From positions 39,933 to 103,932 of the IMG/VR virus record IMGVR_UViG_3300020732_000008: 64,000 bases of DNA; one strand, 5' to 3'. The first letter of the stretch is position 1, and every line of letters starts with the position of its first letter. The stretch comes from a virus. Below, one piece after another: positions 1 to 8,700 of the stretch. The notes beneath the pieces were generated by a model. It was not told the origin of the DNA, searched no databases, and saw only the letters and a program-made list of their open reading frames with translations. A program made the translations under genes and the position numbers.

Positions 1-255
1 ACCATCGGGAGCGTTCCAACGAATATTTTGAGTGCCGTCTTCATTTTTAGTAACAAAGATATCAAATGGGGTTACTAACATGTATCCACTGATCAAAACA
101 TCTAAAAAGGGTATGCAGGCCTTCATACCGGGATCACCGGTAGAAAGCTCTAGCTCGCCCTTCTTCCACCAACCAGGAACAAAGTTCTTTGCTGGTTGGG
201 GTACACCTACGGACGAGTTAATGCCGGTGGATGGCACAAATCTAATAAGCTTCAT
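1..255 (-). CDS. Partial phage protein, C-terminus outside window
   Basis: The frame opens with ATG at 255 and runs off the left edge, giving the first 85 residues. The central part reads as a Trp-rich segment followed by KACIPFLDVLISGYML and then a short acidic turn. This layout resembles a small protein family I recall from virion regions of T4-like and marine phages, whose function is unknown to me. It is the last visible member of the minus-strand fibre cluster. Family assignment is recall only. Confidence 0.6.
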   Translation of the reverse strand, partial: MKLIRFVPSTGINSSVGVPQPAKNFVPGWWKKGELELSTGDPGMKACIPFLDVLISGYMLVTPFDIFVTKNEDGTQNIRWNAPDG

Positions 256-295
256 ATGTTCCTTCTTATACTCCGAATTATTAAAAGATTATATA

Positions 296-580
296 TTACG
301 CCTTAGGAAGACCTGTAACTGGATCTAAAGTTTGAGGAGAAGCTAAGTTTGCATTAGGGTTTGTAAAGACCCCCGTAGCAGCATCGTAGGTCCAGCCCAT
401 TTGAGCTTGCCCATTCTCGATCTGTACGAAGGTAGGCTGCGCCATGAAACGTGCAGCATCTACACCCTGAAGATTCATAACCTGATTTACAACGCCATCA
501 ATAATGAGGGCTATAAAGTAAGGTTGTGTAGGAATCGCCACAGGTTGAGGTACTGGTGGTAGTGGGGGGAGCGTTGTCAT
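296..580 (-). CDS. Small fibre-associated protein
   Basis: A 94-residue protein with a Pro-rich N-terminus (PPLPPVPQPV), a central hydrophobic segment (ALIIDGVVNQVM) and a C-terminal WTYDAATGVFTNP motif. The 'GWTYD..TG.F' ending is common in small proteins next to phage tail-fibre genes. It sits directly after the Cys-rich fibre gene and may be an accessory or assembly partner of it, but nothing in the sequence proves this. Confidence 0.6.
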   Translation of the reverse strand: MTTLPPLPPVPQPVAIPTQPYFIALIIDGVVNQVMNLQGVDAARFMAQPTFVQIENGQAQMGWTYDAATGVFTNPNANLASPQTLDPVTGLPKA

Positions 581-592
581 TGCTGACCTTTC

Positions 593-1747
593 TTAGTAAT
601 TTGGAGTAGCGCTGTAGTCATCCAGGGAATTACCCTGGTTGTATGAAGAAGGTGAAAGAACTATACCATAGGTGGTTGATACGGTGGCTCCTGTAGCCGT
701 GTAGACAAGGTCAGATCCTACCTGTGTTACCAGATTATCAGAGTAAACCTTTATGTCTATATTCTTATTATTTTGGTTGGCTGTAACTGAAAAGGCCTTG
801 ATAACTGAGGCTACGGTCCACTGATACAGCTGGCTTACCGCATTAGCTATAGACTGCAGTACCTGGACAGTAACTGGGTAACAGGTCTGGCAATTACAGG
901 AATAGTTAGTTCCAGCAACATAGGAACAGCTATTGCAACCAGAATAATAGGTGTTTCCGCTAACGCAGCTATTGCAACCTGAATAGTAGGGAGTTCCTGC
1001 GTTTGTATTACAGGTCTGATCTGAGTTACAACTGTTGCATCCCGCATAGTAGGTGTTTTGATAGCAAGGTCCGGCAGCGTTAACGTAGTTATAACAACCG
1101 TATCCACCACCAGAACCACATCCATAACAGCATATTTGAGCCGCATTTCCAGGTACACAGTACTGGTTAGTACCACAGGGGCTGTGGGTACAGTACTGGT
1201 TACCAGCGTATGTGCAGTATTGGTTTCCAGCGTTAGTTCCACATACGGAGCTATTGCAATATGAATTAGATCCACAAGGGTTACTATTACAAGCAGTGTA
1301 TCCGTTATTACAGGTCTGACAGTTACAGCTAGTAGAGCTTTGACTTGATGTTACAGCAAACCAGTTTCCGCTATCTGTAGCCCACAAAACTAGTCCTGTT
1401 CCATCTCCGGCACTATCAATAGTTTGGGTTACTGAGGCTGCTCCCTGACCAATGCTTTGAGTGGCGATAGGGTATGTTGAAGGGTTGTCAGTAGTAGTAG
1501 CAGCGCCGGTTTTAACAAACCAGTTGCCTCTAAGAGCGGTCCAGGGTTGTCCGCTATCAGCGGTGCCTAAACCGGTAGTGGTATCTGCACGAGTAAACGT
1601 ATCAGAGATTAAGGCAGCAAACCAAAGTCTCCAAGTGGTTCCTACCTTTACAAAGCCCTGGCTTACAGTTCTCCAAGAATTACCGACTTTTACATTGACG
1701 CCTGAAATTGTGCGCCAGGTACCATTTATGTTTACCTTACCAGTCAT
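593..1747 (-). CDS. Tail-fibre protein with 26-cysteine insert
   Basis: A 384-residue fibre-like protein. Residues 1-45 hold three imperfect repeats of the type VKVG-x2-WRTVS. Residues 48-135 and 290-384 look like the two halves of a jelly-roll (lectin/LamG-like) domain (DTFTRADTTTGLG; FSVTANQNNKNIDIKVYSD). Between them, residues 141-289 form an insert carrying all 26 cysteines of the protein. It starts and ends with the same SCNCQTC heptad and contains repeated YYSGCNSC-type units. The start overlaps the upstream stop as TAATG. It is presumably a surface-exposed virion part; disulfide or metal binding is inference. Confidence 0.85.
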   Translation of the reverse strand: MTGKVNINGTWRTISGVNVKVGNSWRTVSQGFVKVGTTWRLWFAALISDTFTRADTTTGLGTADSGQPWTALRGNWFVKTGAATTTDNPSTYPIATQSIGQGAASVTQTIDSAGDGTGLVLWATDSGNWFAVTSSQSSTSCNCQTCNNGYTACNSNPCGSNSYCNSSVCGTNAGNQYCTYAGNQYCTHSPCGTNQYCVPGNAAQICCYGCGSGGGYGCYNYVNAAGPCYQNTYYAGCNSCNSDQTCNTNAGTPYYSGCNSCVSGNTYYSGCNSCSYVAGTNYSCNCQTCYPVTVQVLQSIANAVSQLYQWTVASVIKAFSVTANQNNKNIDIKVYSDNLVTQVGSDLVYTATGATVSTTYGIVLSPSSYNQGNSLDDYSATPNY

Positions 1748-1983
1748 TACACGTATACCAACCAGACGTCGCCATCTTGACCCTGGCTATTTGTAGGGGT
1801 TGCAATAGAGGATGTAGTGTTTCTTACAACATTGAGGGAGCTGTTTGAGGTTGTTACTTGTCCGTTAGAAACGGCCACAGCACCGAGTGATGTGGCGGTA
1901 ATTCCTAGAGAAGCTGCACTAATCTGTGCAGATCCAAACGATACCCATTGATTTGTAGATGCATTCCATTTAGCGATAGTCAT
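1747..1983 (-). CDS. Small virion-appendage protein
   Basis: A 78-residue protein, Ser/Thr/Ala-rich and largely beta-prone, that ends in GQDGDVWLVYV. The same 'DGDVW' element occurs in the upstream 193-residue protein. It is coupled at both ends by one-base stop/start overlaps to neighbouring fibre genes, so it is probably translated with them. Function is not recognised. Confidence 0.65.
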   Translation of the reverse strand: MTIAKWNASTNQWVSFGSAQISAASLGITATSLGAVAVSNGQVTTSNSSLNVVRNTTSSIATPTNSQGQDGDVWLVYV

Positions 1984-2564
1984 TAGTTAACTCCGTAGAC
2001 TAATGCGGTTCCTGACATGGAGCCGGTAGACAATACAAGGTTTACAGAAGAAATTGCTACAGAAGATTTATAGAGACCGGCTGCCATAATAGCTGTTCCG
2101 TTATTTCCCTCTAAACGTCCCATCTGCCAAGATGTAGTATCCTGAGTATCTTGAAGAGTTATGATCAATCCGTTAGTAGTCACTCCAGAAGATAGTGGTA
2201 CTTGAAACAGAGCAGATGTGATAGTTGATCCACCAATAATGGCTCCAGCATAATCAGAGGAGCCGGTGCCGCCATCACTATTTAAAGTGATAGTAAGGTT
2301 AGCGGCAGCACTAGCGGTTAGTCCTTGAATTACGATACATACATCTTTATATGATGGGTTTACTGCAAGGTTAACAGTTCCTCCGCTTAGGGTGACCTGA
2401 GACATTAGGTTCTTTCCAGCATTGTTTAACGGGCTGGCATTCATCCACACATCGCCATCAGATGGGTTTGAAGGGGTATTGGTTCCTACAAACAGTCTGC
2501 TGCTTGCATTAGTGTCTGTAAATCTAAGGGGACTTGAGGGTACCCCGTTTTTTGCTACTGCCAT
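1983..2564 (-). CDS. Fibre/appendage structural protein
   Basis: A 193-residue beta-rich protein with an N-terminal FVGTNTPSNPSDGDVWMN segment, a motif often seen at the base of phage fibre proteins, followed by a Ser/Thr/Gly-rich sandwich-like region. It lacks cysteines apart from one in DVCIVIQG. It is translationally coupled to the next small gene. A virion role is inferred from composition and position. Confidence 0.65.
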   Translation of the reverse strand: MAVAKNGVPSSPLRFTDTNASSRLFVGTNTPSNPSDGDVWMNASPLNNAGKNLMSQVTLSGGTVNLAVNPSYKDVCIVIQGLTASAAANLTITLNSDGGTGSSDYAGAIIGGSTITSALFQVPLSSGVTTNGLIITLQDTQDTTSWQMGRLEGNNGTAIMAAGLYKSSVAISSVNLVLSTGSMSGTALVYGVN

Positions 2565-2575
2565 TTACTTACTCC

Positions 2576-2917
2576 TTAGGAGAGCTCTGAGCCAAAAGCC
2601 TGGAATGCCAAGCCGGTGCTGGTGCTATACGCACCGATTAGATCGTTAGGAGCTAAGGTAATTCCAAGGGTATAGGTGATAGTTTCACCGGCTGCTACGG
2701 AAGCACCGTAAGCGATGTATTGCTTTGTTGAGAGGGTAGCCCCACCCTGACGTACGGCAATGTTATACGTGGCAGTGTTACTGCTGGTATTGCATACAGT
2801 TATTGTTGAGATTACTGAGCCGAGGACGTTGCTGTTAACTGAGTAGATTACCGACTCATTTGTACCTACGCCTGATGTGGGATTAACCTGCCCCAGGATT
2901 TTATAAGCTGTTGCCAA
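2576..2917 (-). CDS. Conserved-type phage structural protein
   Basis: 113 residues starting MATAYKILGQVNPTSG, then VCNTSSNTATYNIAVRQGG, KQYIAYG and ending in LAFQAFGSE. This pattern matches a small virion protein I recall from many cyanophage- and pelagiphage-like genomes, predicted to be a beta-sandwich. The start overlaps the 3' end of the upstream glycosyltransferase gene by 17 bases, so the two are co-transcribed and probably co-translated. Confidence 0.7.
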   Translation of the reverse strand: MATAYKILGQVNPTSGVGTNESVIYSVNSNVLGSVISTITVCNTSSNTATYNIAVRQGGATLSTKQYIAYGASVAAGETITYTLGITLAPNDLIGAYSTSTGLAFQAFGSELS

Positions 2918-4004
2918 CTGAAGGCTCCTTTAAATAGAAAGCAAGATTTTGTTGAAGACGTACTTCATTTGGTTGCAATTCTACAGCCTTAGTGCCATAT
3001 TTAATGGCTCTTTCTAAGAGAACTTTAGCCTCTTCAAGATCAGATTCAGTGGTAGATAGGTAATAGCAGGATATGGCAGCATAATCCCAAGGCTGTGGTC
3101 CCCACGCCCATGACTCACATAGGAAATCCAAAGGCTTTTCTTCAATAGATAAAGCTAAAGTAGATGCTTCTAGGCATTCTTCCCAACGCTTTTCTTCATA
3201 GTAAAGCTTAGCCAATTCCACATAAGCTTCACGACGTGCAGGGTCTTCTTCTACAGCTGCCTTAAACCACTTGATCATTTCCTCTAAATCTGGGGAAACC
3301 ATATTAGCTATGTAACGCATAGCTGCAGCACGCTCTGGCTTCCATTGAGCATGGGGCATAGATAGGTATCGTTTAAACTCCTCAATTGCTTGAGGATATT
3401 GGGTGTGAAAGAAAAGCTCACGGGCATAGTAGAAAGAACTCCGCTCATCATTGGGAGCTTCTTGAACTGTAAGAGCTAAAAGAGGCAGGTACTGTCCACG
3501 TGATTTAGATGCATCAGCACGGTGGTGTATCTCAAGATCAATATACTCTGCCGTCTCTTCAATGCGGTCTGGGACTAGGATCTCGTGTACGGCATTCTTC
3601 CAACGATACCCATGACGTGTGTGGATGTGATCCCCACCAAAGGTTAATCCCGGGGTACCATCTGGATTAAAGTTCCAAGTGTACTGGTAACGAGGTCGTG
3701 TGACCTTGGTCTTTTCAAGAGCCTTACGCCATCCAGGCATAAGCATCTCATCCATATCGACGGATACACAATAGTCAATGTTGTCTGGAAGTAGGGCTAG
3801 GGCCGCATTACGGGCGTCATCAAACCGCCAAGGCTTAACGCTGATTGTGTGGCACACAATACCAAGGGACTTAGCTAGCTCTACGGTTTTATCTGTAGAT
3901 CCAGTATCAACTATCATAAGATAGTCAGCGTCCTTATTGTGCTGAGCCCAACGAGCTACATGCTGCTCTTCATTAAGGGCAATAGTGTATACAGCTATTT
4001 TCAT
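2901..4004 (-). CDS. Family 2 glycosyltransferase with TPR-like tail
   Basis: 367 residues. The N-terminal 200 are a GT-A fold glycosyltransferase: IALNEEQ near residue 8, VDTGSTDKT near 32 (nucleotide-sugar binding), VDMDEM near 82 (DxD-type metal site) and the late VHEILV and HHRADASKSRGQY segments. Residues 205-360 are helical repeats resembling TPRs (AYVELAKLYYEEKRWEEC). Such enzymes transfer sugars to proteins or lipids. Its position among fibre genes suggests it may decorate virion fibres, possibly the Thr-rich collagen-like ones; this is inference. Host surface modification is an alternative. Confidence 0.85.
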   Translation of the reverse strand: MKIAVYTIALNEEQHVARWAQHNKDADYLMIVDTGSTDKTVELAKSLGIVCHTISVKPWRFDDARNAALALLPDNIDYCVSVDMDEMLMPGWRKALEKTKVTRPRYQYTWNFNPDGTPGLTFGGDHIHTRHGYRWKNAVHEILVPDRIEETAEYIDLEIHHRADASKSRGQYLPLLALTVQEAPNDERSSFYYARELFFHTQYPQAIEEFKRYLSMPHAQWKPERAAAMRYIANMVSPDLEEMIKWFKAAVEEDPARREAYVELAKLYYEEKRWEECLEASTLALSIEEKPLDFLCESWAWGPQPWDYAAISCYYLSTTESDLEEAKVLLERAIKYGTKAVELQPNEVRLQQNLAFYLKEPSVGNSL

Positions 4005-4019
4005 AGCTTAAGTATAGCG

Positions 4020-4442
4020 TTAGTTAGTACCAGCTAAGTTAGACATAACTTGACGGCCATAGATTGTGGTTCCACCGTCAGGGCTAAGGAACTCATAGAT
4101 GCTACGAGCAGTAGTAGCCTGTCCCGGAGCAGTTCCAGCGTGCCAAGTAATTCCCGTCCAAGTAACTGTATAGGTAGATGGGTTAGAAATCTCTAAGTAC
4201 CACTTATGGGCGTATGTTGATGGCATAGTTGCAACATTCCAAGATAGGGTTGCATTACCAGAAAGAACAACCTTTGAGTACCCGCTACCAGCATTTGTGC
4301 TTCCAGCGATATTCTGATTAGGTGCTCCTAAAGAGACAGTGCCAGAGACTCCAGTTGTATATGAACCTGTGTAAGTTGTTCCAGCGTTAATGTATGCAAG
4401 AGTATTCTTTTGCATAGGCTGTGGATATTCTGTAATAGGCAT
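4020..4442 (-). CDS. Fibre appendage protein, paralogue of 5004-5480
   Basis: 140 residues, beta-rich. The C-terminal half (WYLEISNPSTYTVTW, ITWHAGTAPG, SPDGGTTIYGR) is patterned like the C-terminal half of the protein at 5004-5480 (WRVTVAPTSYTLTF, VVWDGGSAPA, SFDGVTINGK), so the two look like divergent copies of one domain. It follows the next appendage gene by a one-base overlap. Receptor binding is possible but not shown. Confidence 0.65.
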   Translation of the reverse strand: MPITEYPQPMQKNTLAYINAGTTYTGSYTTGVSGTVSLGAPNQNIAGSTNAGSGYSKVVLSGNATLSWNVATMPSTYAHKWYLEISNPSTYTVTWTGITWHAGTAPGQATTARSIYEFLSPDGGTTIYGRQVMSNLAGTN

Positions 4443-4993
4443 TAGTTCTGTGCCACTACCCTTCCTAGAAATAAAACGCCGTCAGTAGTAAATATCTCAA
4501 CAAGGAGATAGCTTTGAACTGCAGAGGGTGGATTTCCACCATTTTCCCATCTAATTTGGGGAGTAAAGGGTACATATCCATTATACTGAGCTTGAAAGAC
4601 GATAGAGTTTCCAGCAGCGTTTGGTATAAACTCAACGTAAAAACTAGAGCCTACTTGAGCAGCAATTACCCCTCCAAGTCCAACTCCCGCACTGGCAGCA
4701 TCTGTCTGTCCTAGATTATTTGCCTGCACTTGTCCATAGATGTTGGCTGGAGTGGTACCTGCGTAAGGAAAAAGATCGTTACCGACAGGATGGAGTGGGT
4801 ATGCCGTTACATCTATGCTCGCATAAAAAGTAGACGTTGACGGTTTAAAAATTCTAATATAAGGAGTTGTCCAAGCGCTAAAGTAAACACCAGAGGCGGG
4901 ATTAGTAAAAGTTGTCTTAACAATAGATGCGGTTGCAGTGTTGTACGCTGTATTAGCGCCAACAAGTACCGCTGGGGTTGAGGTAAGTGTCAT
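4442..4993 (-). CDS. Fibre appendage protein
   Basis: 183 residues with an alternating beta pattern, many aromatics (YVEFIPNAAG; YNGYVPFTPQIRWENGG) and no cysteine. The C-terminus (VEIFTTDGVLFLGRVVAQ) again has the 'TDG..+.GR' ending seen in neighbouring appendage proteins. The run of small genes from 4020 to 5767 looks like a set of exchangeable adhesin modules. Exact role unknown. Confidence 0.6.
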   Translation of the reverse strand: MTLTSTPAVLVGANTAYNTATASIVKTTFTNPASGVYFSAWTTPYIRIFKPSTSTFYASIDVTAYPLHPVGNDLFPYAGTTPANIYGQVQANNLGQTDAASAGVGLGGVIAAQVGSSFYVEFIPNAAGNSIVFQAQYNGYVPFTPQIRWENGGNPPSAVQSYLLVEIFTTDGVLFLGRVVAQN

Positions 4994-5003
4994 AGTCTAT
5001 TCC

Positions 5004-5480
5004 TTAGAATGAGTAAAGTAGCTTGCCATTGATAGTAACCCCATCAAAACTGGTAAATAGAAGAGTAGGAGCACCGCTTCCAATGCTCGCCGGTGCTGAT
5101 CCACCATCCCACACAACGTTATTAAATGTAAGGGTGTACGATGTTGGAGCTACAGTGACTCTCCATACTGTTGGCTGGTACATGGTCACACCGTAGGCGT
5201 CTACATACGTACCAGGCATTCCCACAAAGTTAACCGTTAAGTTTGATGTTAAATTAAGCAAACTAATAAAAGCACCATCAGTAGGATTTATTGTAAGGGT
5301 AGAAGTTGTAGCAATTGCAGCCTTTTGCTTACCACCAAGAGTTGTAGCTACATTGTAATTTCCCCAACTTCCAGCGGCTGGACTGGTCAGGTTAAATACT
5401 TGAACACGAGAAAGGTGAGCACTATTCTGGACAATATCCTGGGACTGTCCAAGTACCTGTGGCACTGAGGTGACTGACAT
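5004..5480 (-). CDS. Fibre appendage protein, paralogue of 4020-4442
   Basis: 158 residues. An N-terminal region (VPQVLGQSQDIVQNS) is followed by a beta domain with NLTSNLTVNFVGMPG, TVWRVTVAPTSYTLTF and GVTINGKLLYSF. The C-terminal half shares its motif order with the 4020-4442 product. It overlaps the upstream start by one base. A virion surface role is inferred from the neighbours. Confidence 0.6.
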   Translation of the reverse strand: MSVTSVPQVLGQSQDIVQNSAHLSRVQVFNLTSPAAGSWGNYNVATTLGGKQKAAIATTSTLTINPTDGAFISLLNLTSNLTVNFVGMPGTYVDAYGVTMYQPTVWRVTVAPTSYTLTFNNVVWDGGSAPASIGSGAPTLLFTSFDGVTINGKLLYSF

Positions 5481-5767
5481 TACTTCCTCTTTCTAAACAA
5501 AGACTTACGCTGAGGTACTTCTTCTACTTCAATAACTTCTTCGGCTTCATCAAAGCCGGTACCGTTCCATAGTGTACGAGAGACACCCGTAAGGGTATCT
5601 GGATACCAAACACCGTTTTCAAATGTCCACCCTACCGTTGGGCGTGGTTCTGCATCTGTTACATCCACCTGAGTTAGGTGGGCTACATCTGGACCGAGAT
5701 CTTGACCGAGTGTGGCGACAACCAGGTGTTTAACCTGGTTGCCGTCCATTAGAGCTATATATGCCAT
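5480..5767 (-). CDS. Small fibre-associated protein
   Basis: 95 residues: an N-terminal domain (MAYIALMDGNQVKHLVVA, then VGWTFENGVWYPDTLTG) and a charged tail that turns acidic (DEAEEVIEVEEV) and then basic (RKSLFRKRK). The WTFENGVWYP element resembles the WTYD element of the 296-580 product, so both may belong to one family of small fibre accessory proteins. Function unknown. Confidence 0.6.
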   Translation of the reverse strand: MAYIALMDGNQVKHLVVATLGQDLGPDVAHLTQVDVTDAEPRPTVGWTFENGVWYPDTLTGVSRTLWNGTGFDEAEEVIEVEEVPQRKSLFRKRK

Positions 5768-5781
5768 CCTAAGAGTTTACC

Positions 5782-8700
5782 TTAGAATGTTTGCTTATCG
5801 AACCAACGAATGATCGCTAGACCGTCTGATCCATTACCACCGTTAGAGTTGTAACCGAGGTATGCAAGGCCTGACATATCGAGATCGACGATATCGCCGG
5901 CATCGAAGTAGTCACCTTCCCATGTTACGTCAAACAAGTAAGCGTTAGATGGTGCAGCTAGAGTTGTCCAGCCACCAACCTGTGTGTAGGTACCGTTAAC
6001 GCCGAGGTAGTTAGTTGTGTTAACTGCGGTGAAGACGATATCAACGAGAGGACGATCTTCACGAATAATCGTGTTGGTCTGATCCTTCCAACGGATTGTT
6101 GGACGTACACGCTTTGTTGTTCCTGAGAACACTGGGCTGTTGATCGTTGAAGTTGGAGACGAGGTCAAACGAGCTGCAAGCGTTGGGATGGTGATAACTG
6201 TACGAGGCAAGATCTGGAATGTCTGAGACATTGTTGTGACCTTGAAGTTACCGTCATCCTGTACTGTGATACGAAGACCGTTAGAACCTGAAACAATCGC
6301 TGCAGATGAGCTTGGCTCAATATCTGTGGCGTTATAAAGTGGGATCCACTTGTAGTACTCAGGTGAAGCGGCTTCGTATGAAACAGCGAGGTTTGCAGGG
6401 AAGTGCAAGATTGGCTGATCTGGAGCCTGACCAAAGTTGGTCGAACCTCCACCGCCACCGGCACCGGTGTTAGCAATAGCGTCGATACCACGGGCAAAGT
6501 AGTTACCCATAGCTGAACCCCAAGAGGTAATAGTTGACTGGGTTAGGTCGACGATGAAGTTACCGCCACCCTTACCGCCGCCAGCTACTCCACGACCTGG
6601 AACCATCTGTCCATTGAACTGCGCACCAGTAGGTGTTGTAAGGTTGGTAGCACCACCTTGGATGTTGGCGTTAGTACCTGATACAGACCAAGTAGACCAA
6701 CCAGCTCCACCGCCTCCGCCACCAAGGGCGACGCCGACAAGTGAACCAGAGTTAAGACCTGAGATAACGGTACCTTGTCCACCATCACCAGCGTAGCCAG
6801 GGATTACGGTGTTGTTGTTACCGGTATTCATAATGGCGAATCCGCCGTTGTTACCACGCTGAGGGAATGAAGGTTGAGTGTAAGCAGCGGTTGTCTGCCA
6901 TCCACCTGTCCAGTTCATTGTGGTTGAAGCTGATGTTGACTGCAAGAAGCTCTGACCATTCTGACCAGGTGTGAGAGATCCTCCACCACCGCCAGCAAGA
7001 GCAAGAGCTGCTGAAGTTGAGTTGTAAGCTGCGTGACCGCCGTTGTTAGCACCCTGAATACCAAACATCCAGTAGATGTTGTTAGAGTTGTAGGTACCTC
7101 CACCTCCGCCGCCTTCTGCTGCAAGAGTCCATCCGGAGATCAAACGGGAAGCACCAGTCTGACCTTCGTAGTAGATCGTTGCACCGTCAGGGCGCTTTGG
7201 AAGCGTTGCGGTTGCTGAAGCTTCAAGTACAGGGTAGAGCATGTTGTACTGAATGTTGTTCACAGTAGCTGACTGAGCACCGTTAAGTACGGAGAAACCT
7301 ACACGAGCGTAAGCAGCTGCGGCCACTGGCTGGTAACCGGATGTAGTTGCTACTGGAGCCACTGCACCGTTTACACCAACACGAGCACCGTAGTTAGCGG
7401 CTGGCATTTCAGTTGCGTTAGCAGCATATCCTGTGTAACCAAGGAACATGTTTGGACCAACAGAACGTGAAAGAACGTTGTAATCAGCATCAAGCCATTC
7501 AATAAATGCGTTGATTGGACGATACTGGTTAGCAAGACCAGAGCCATAAACCCACATAGAAGCTGAGTAAGTGGTACCTGCGGTAACACGTACTGGACGG
7601 TGAGCGGTTTCAATGTTGCCAGTCGTGGCTGTGTATGAGTTAAGAACCATAGAGGTTTCAAAGCCATAAACAGGAGGCTGCCATGTTGTTGGGGTTCCAC
7701 CAAGTTCAAGCTGAACGTTGTCGACCCAGAAGGTTGTGCTTGGCTGCTGGAACAAGATAACTGGATATACGAACTGAGGTGTTGAACCGTAGGCGTATGT
7801 TCCGTTTGAGAGTGTTGCAGCAATTGCTGGGGTTGTAAAGGTTGTTGATACACGACGCCATCCTGCAGGAATAAACTGCGATCCGGTTGGTGTACCAAAG
7901 GTGATCGATGTAGAGGCTGGAAGGGCTGCTGTAAGAGCAGTTCCGATTACGATCTGAGTTGAGTTAACGATAGAAGAAATCGCTACACCAGATGCAAGAC
8001 CAGTTACTGAAGAGGATACAGTCATACCAGCAATAAGGTTAGCTGTGCTTGTCAAGGTGATTGTTGTTGCACCCTGAGCGTTTGTTCCTGAAGAAGATGT
8101 GGTTACTGAAGCACCATATCCTGTAAGAGGAGCAGGCTGACCTTGACGTACGAAGAAGCCGTTTGCCTGACCAGCATCGATAGAAGAGGTAGTTCCTGAG
8201 GTTGTACCACCAAGGTAGTTAGCGTTAACTGCTGCGTTGTAAGAGTTACCAACAGAACGAAGCTGGAACAAAACCGGTGTAGTTGTTGTAACAGTGGCGT
8301 TTGAGTAGATGTACGCAGACAAGGTGTAGGTCTGACCTGGGATATAAGGGATACCTGTAGAACCGGTAGTTGTGACACCACCAGTTGAAACAGTTGTACC
8401 TGTAAAGGAGGTGAAGTTAACCCATGAAGGTGAGGCTGTAGAAACACCAGAACCGGTAACGACGTTAAGTGAGTTCTGCCCTACAGTTCCCGCATAAGAA
8501 GCAACAACTGGGGTAGAAGACATCGTTGTAGCAATTGTCTGGTTAAGGGTTACAACGTTACCTGAAATGTTGACGATGAAGGTACCAGTTGAGAGGTAAC
8601 CTGCAGCAACAAGGAACATGTCAGGCAAGAGGTTAGCTGTGCTAGCCAAGGTTAGCTGGTAAGAACCAGAGTTACCTGTACCTGTTGTTGTAAGAACCGA

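Noticed and set aside
1-328. Plus-strand frame of about 98 codons at 32-328
   Set aside because: It is the antisense shadow of the minus-strand gene at 1-255, which has a clear start and protein-like composition.
881-1327. Frameshifted or artefactual origin of the Cys-rich segment
   Set aside because: The frame is open throughout, flanked by a coherent domain on both sides and shows repeats at protein level; alternative frame at 847-1275 lacks sensible composition.
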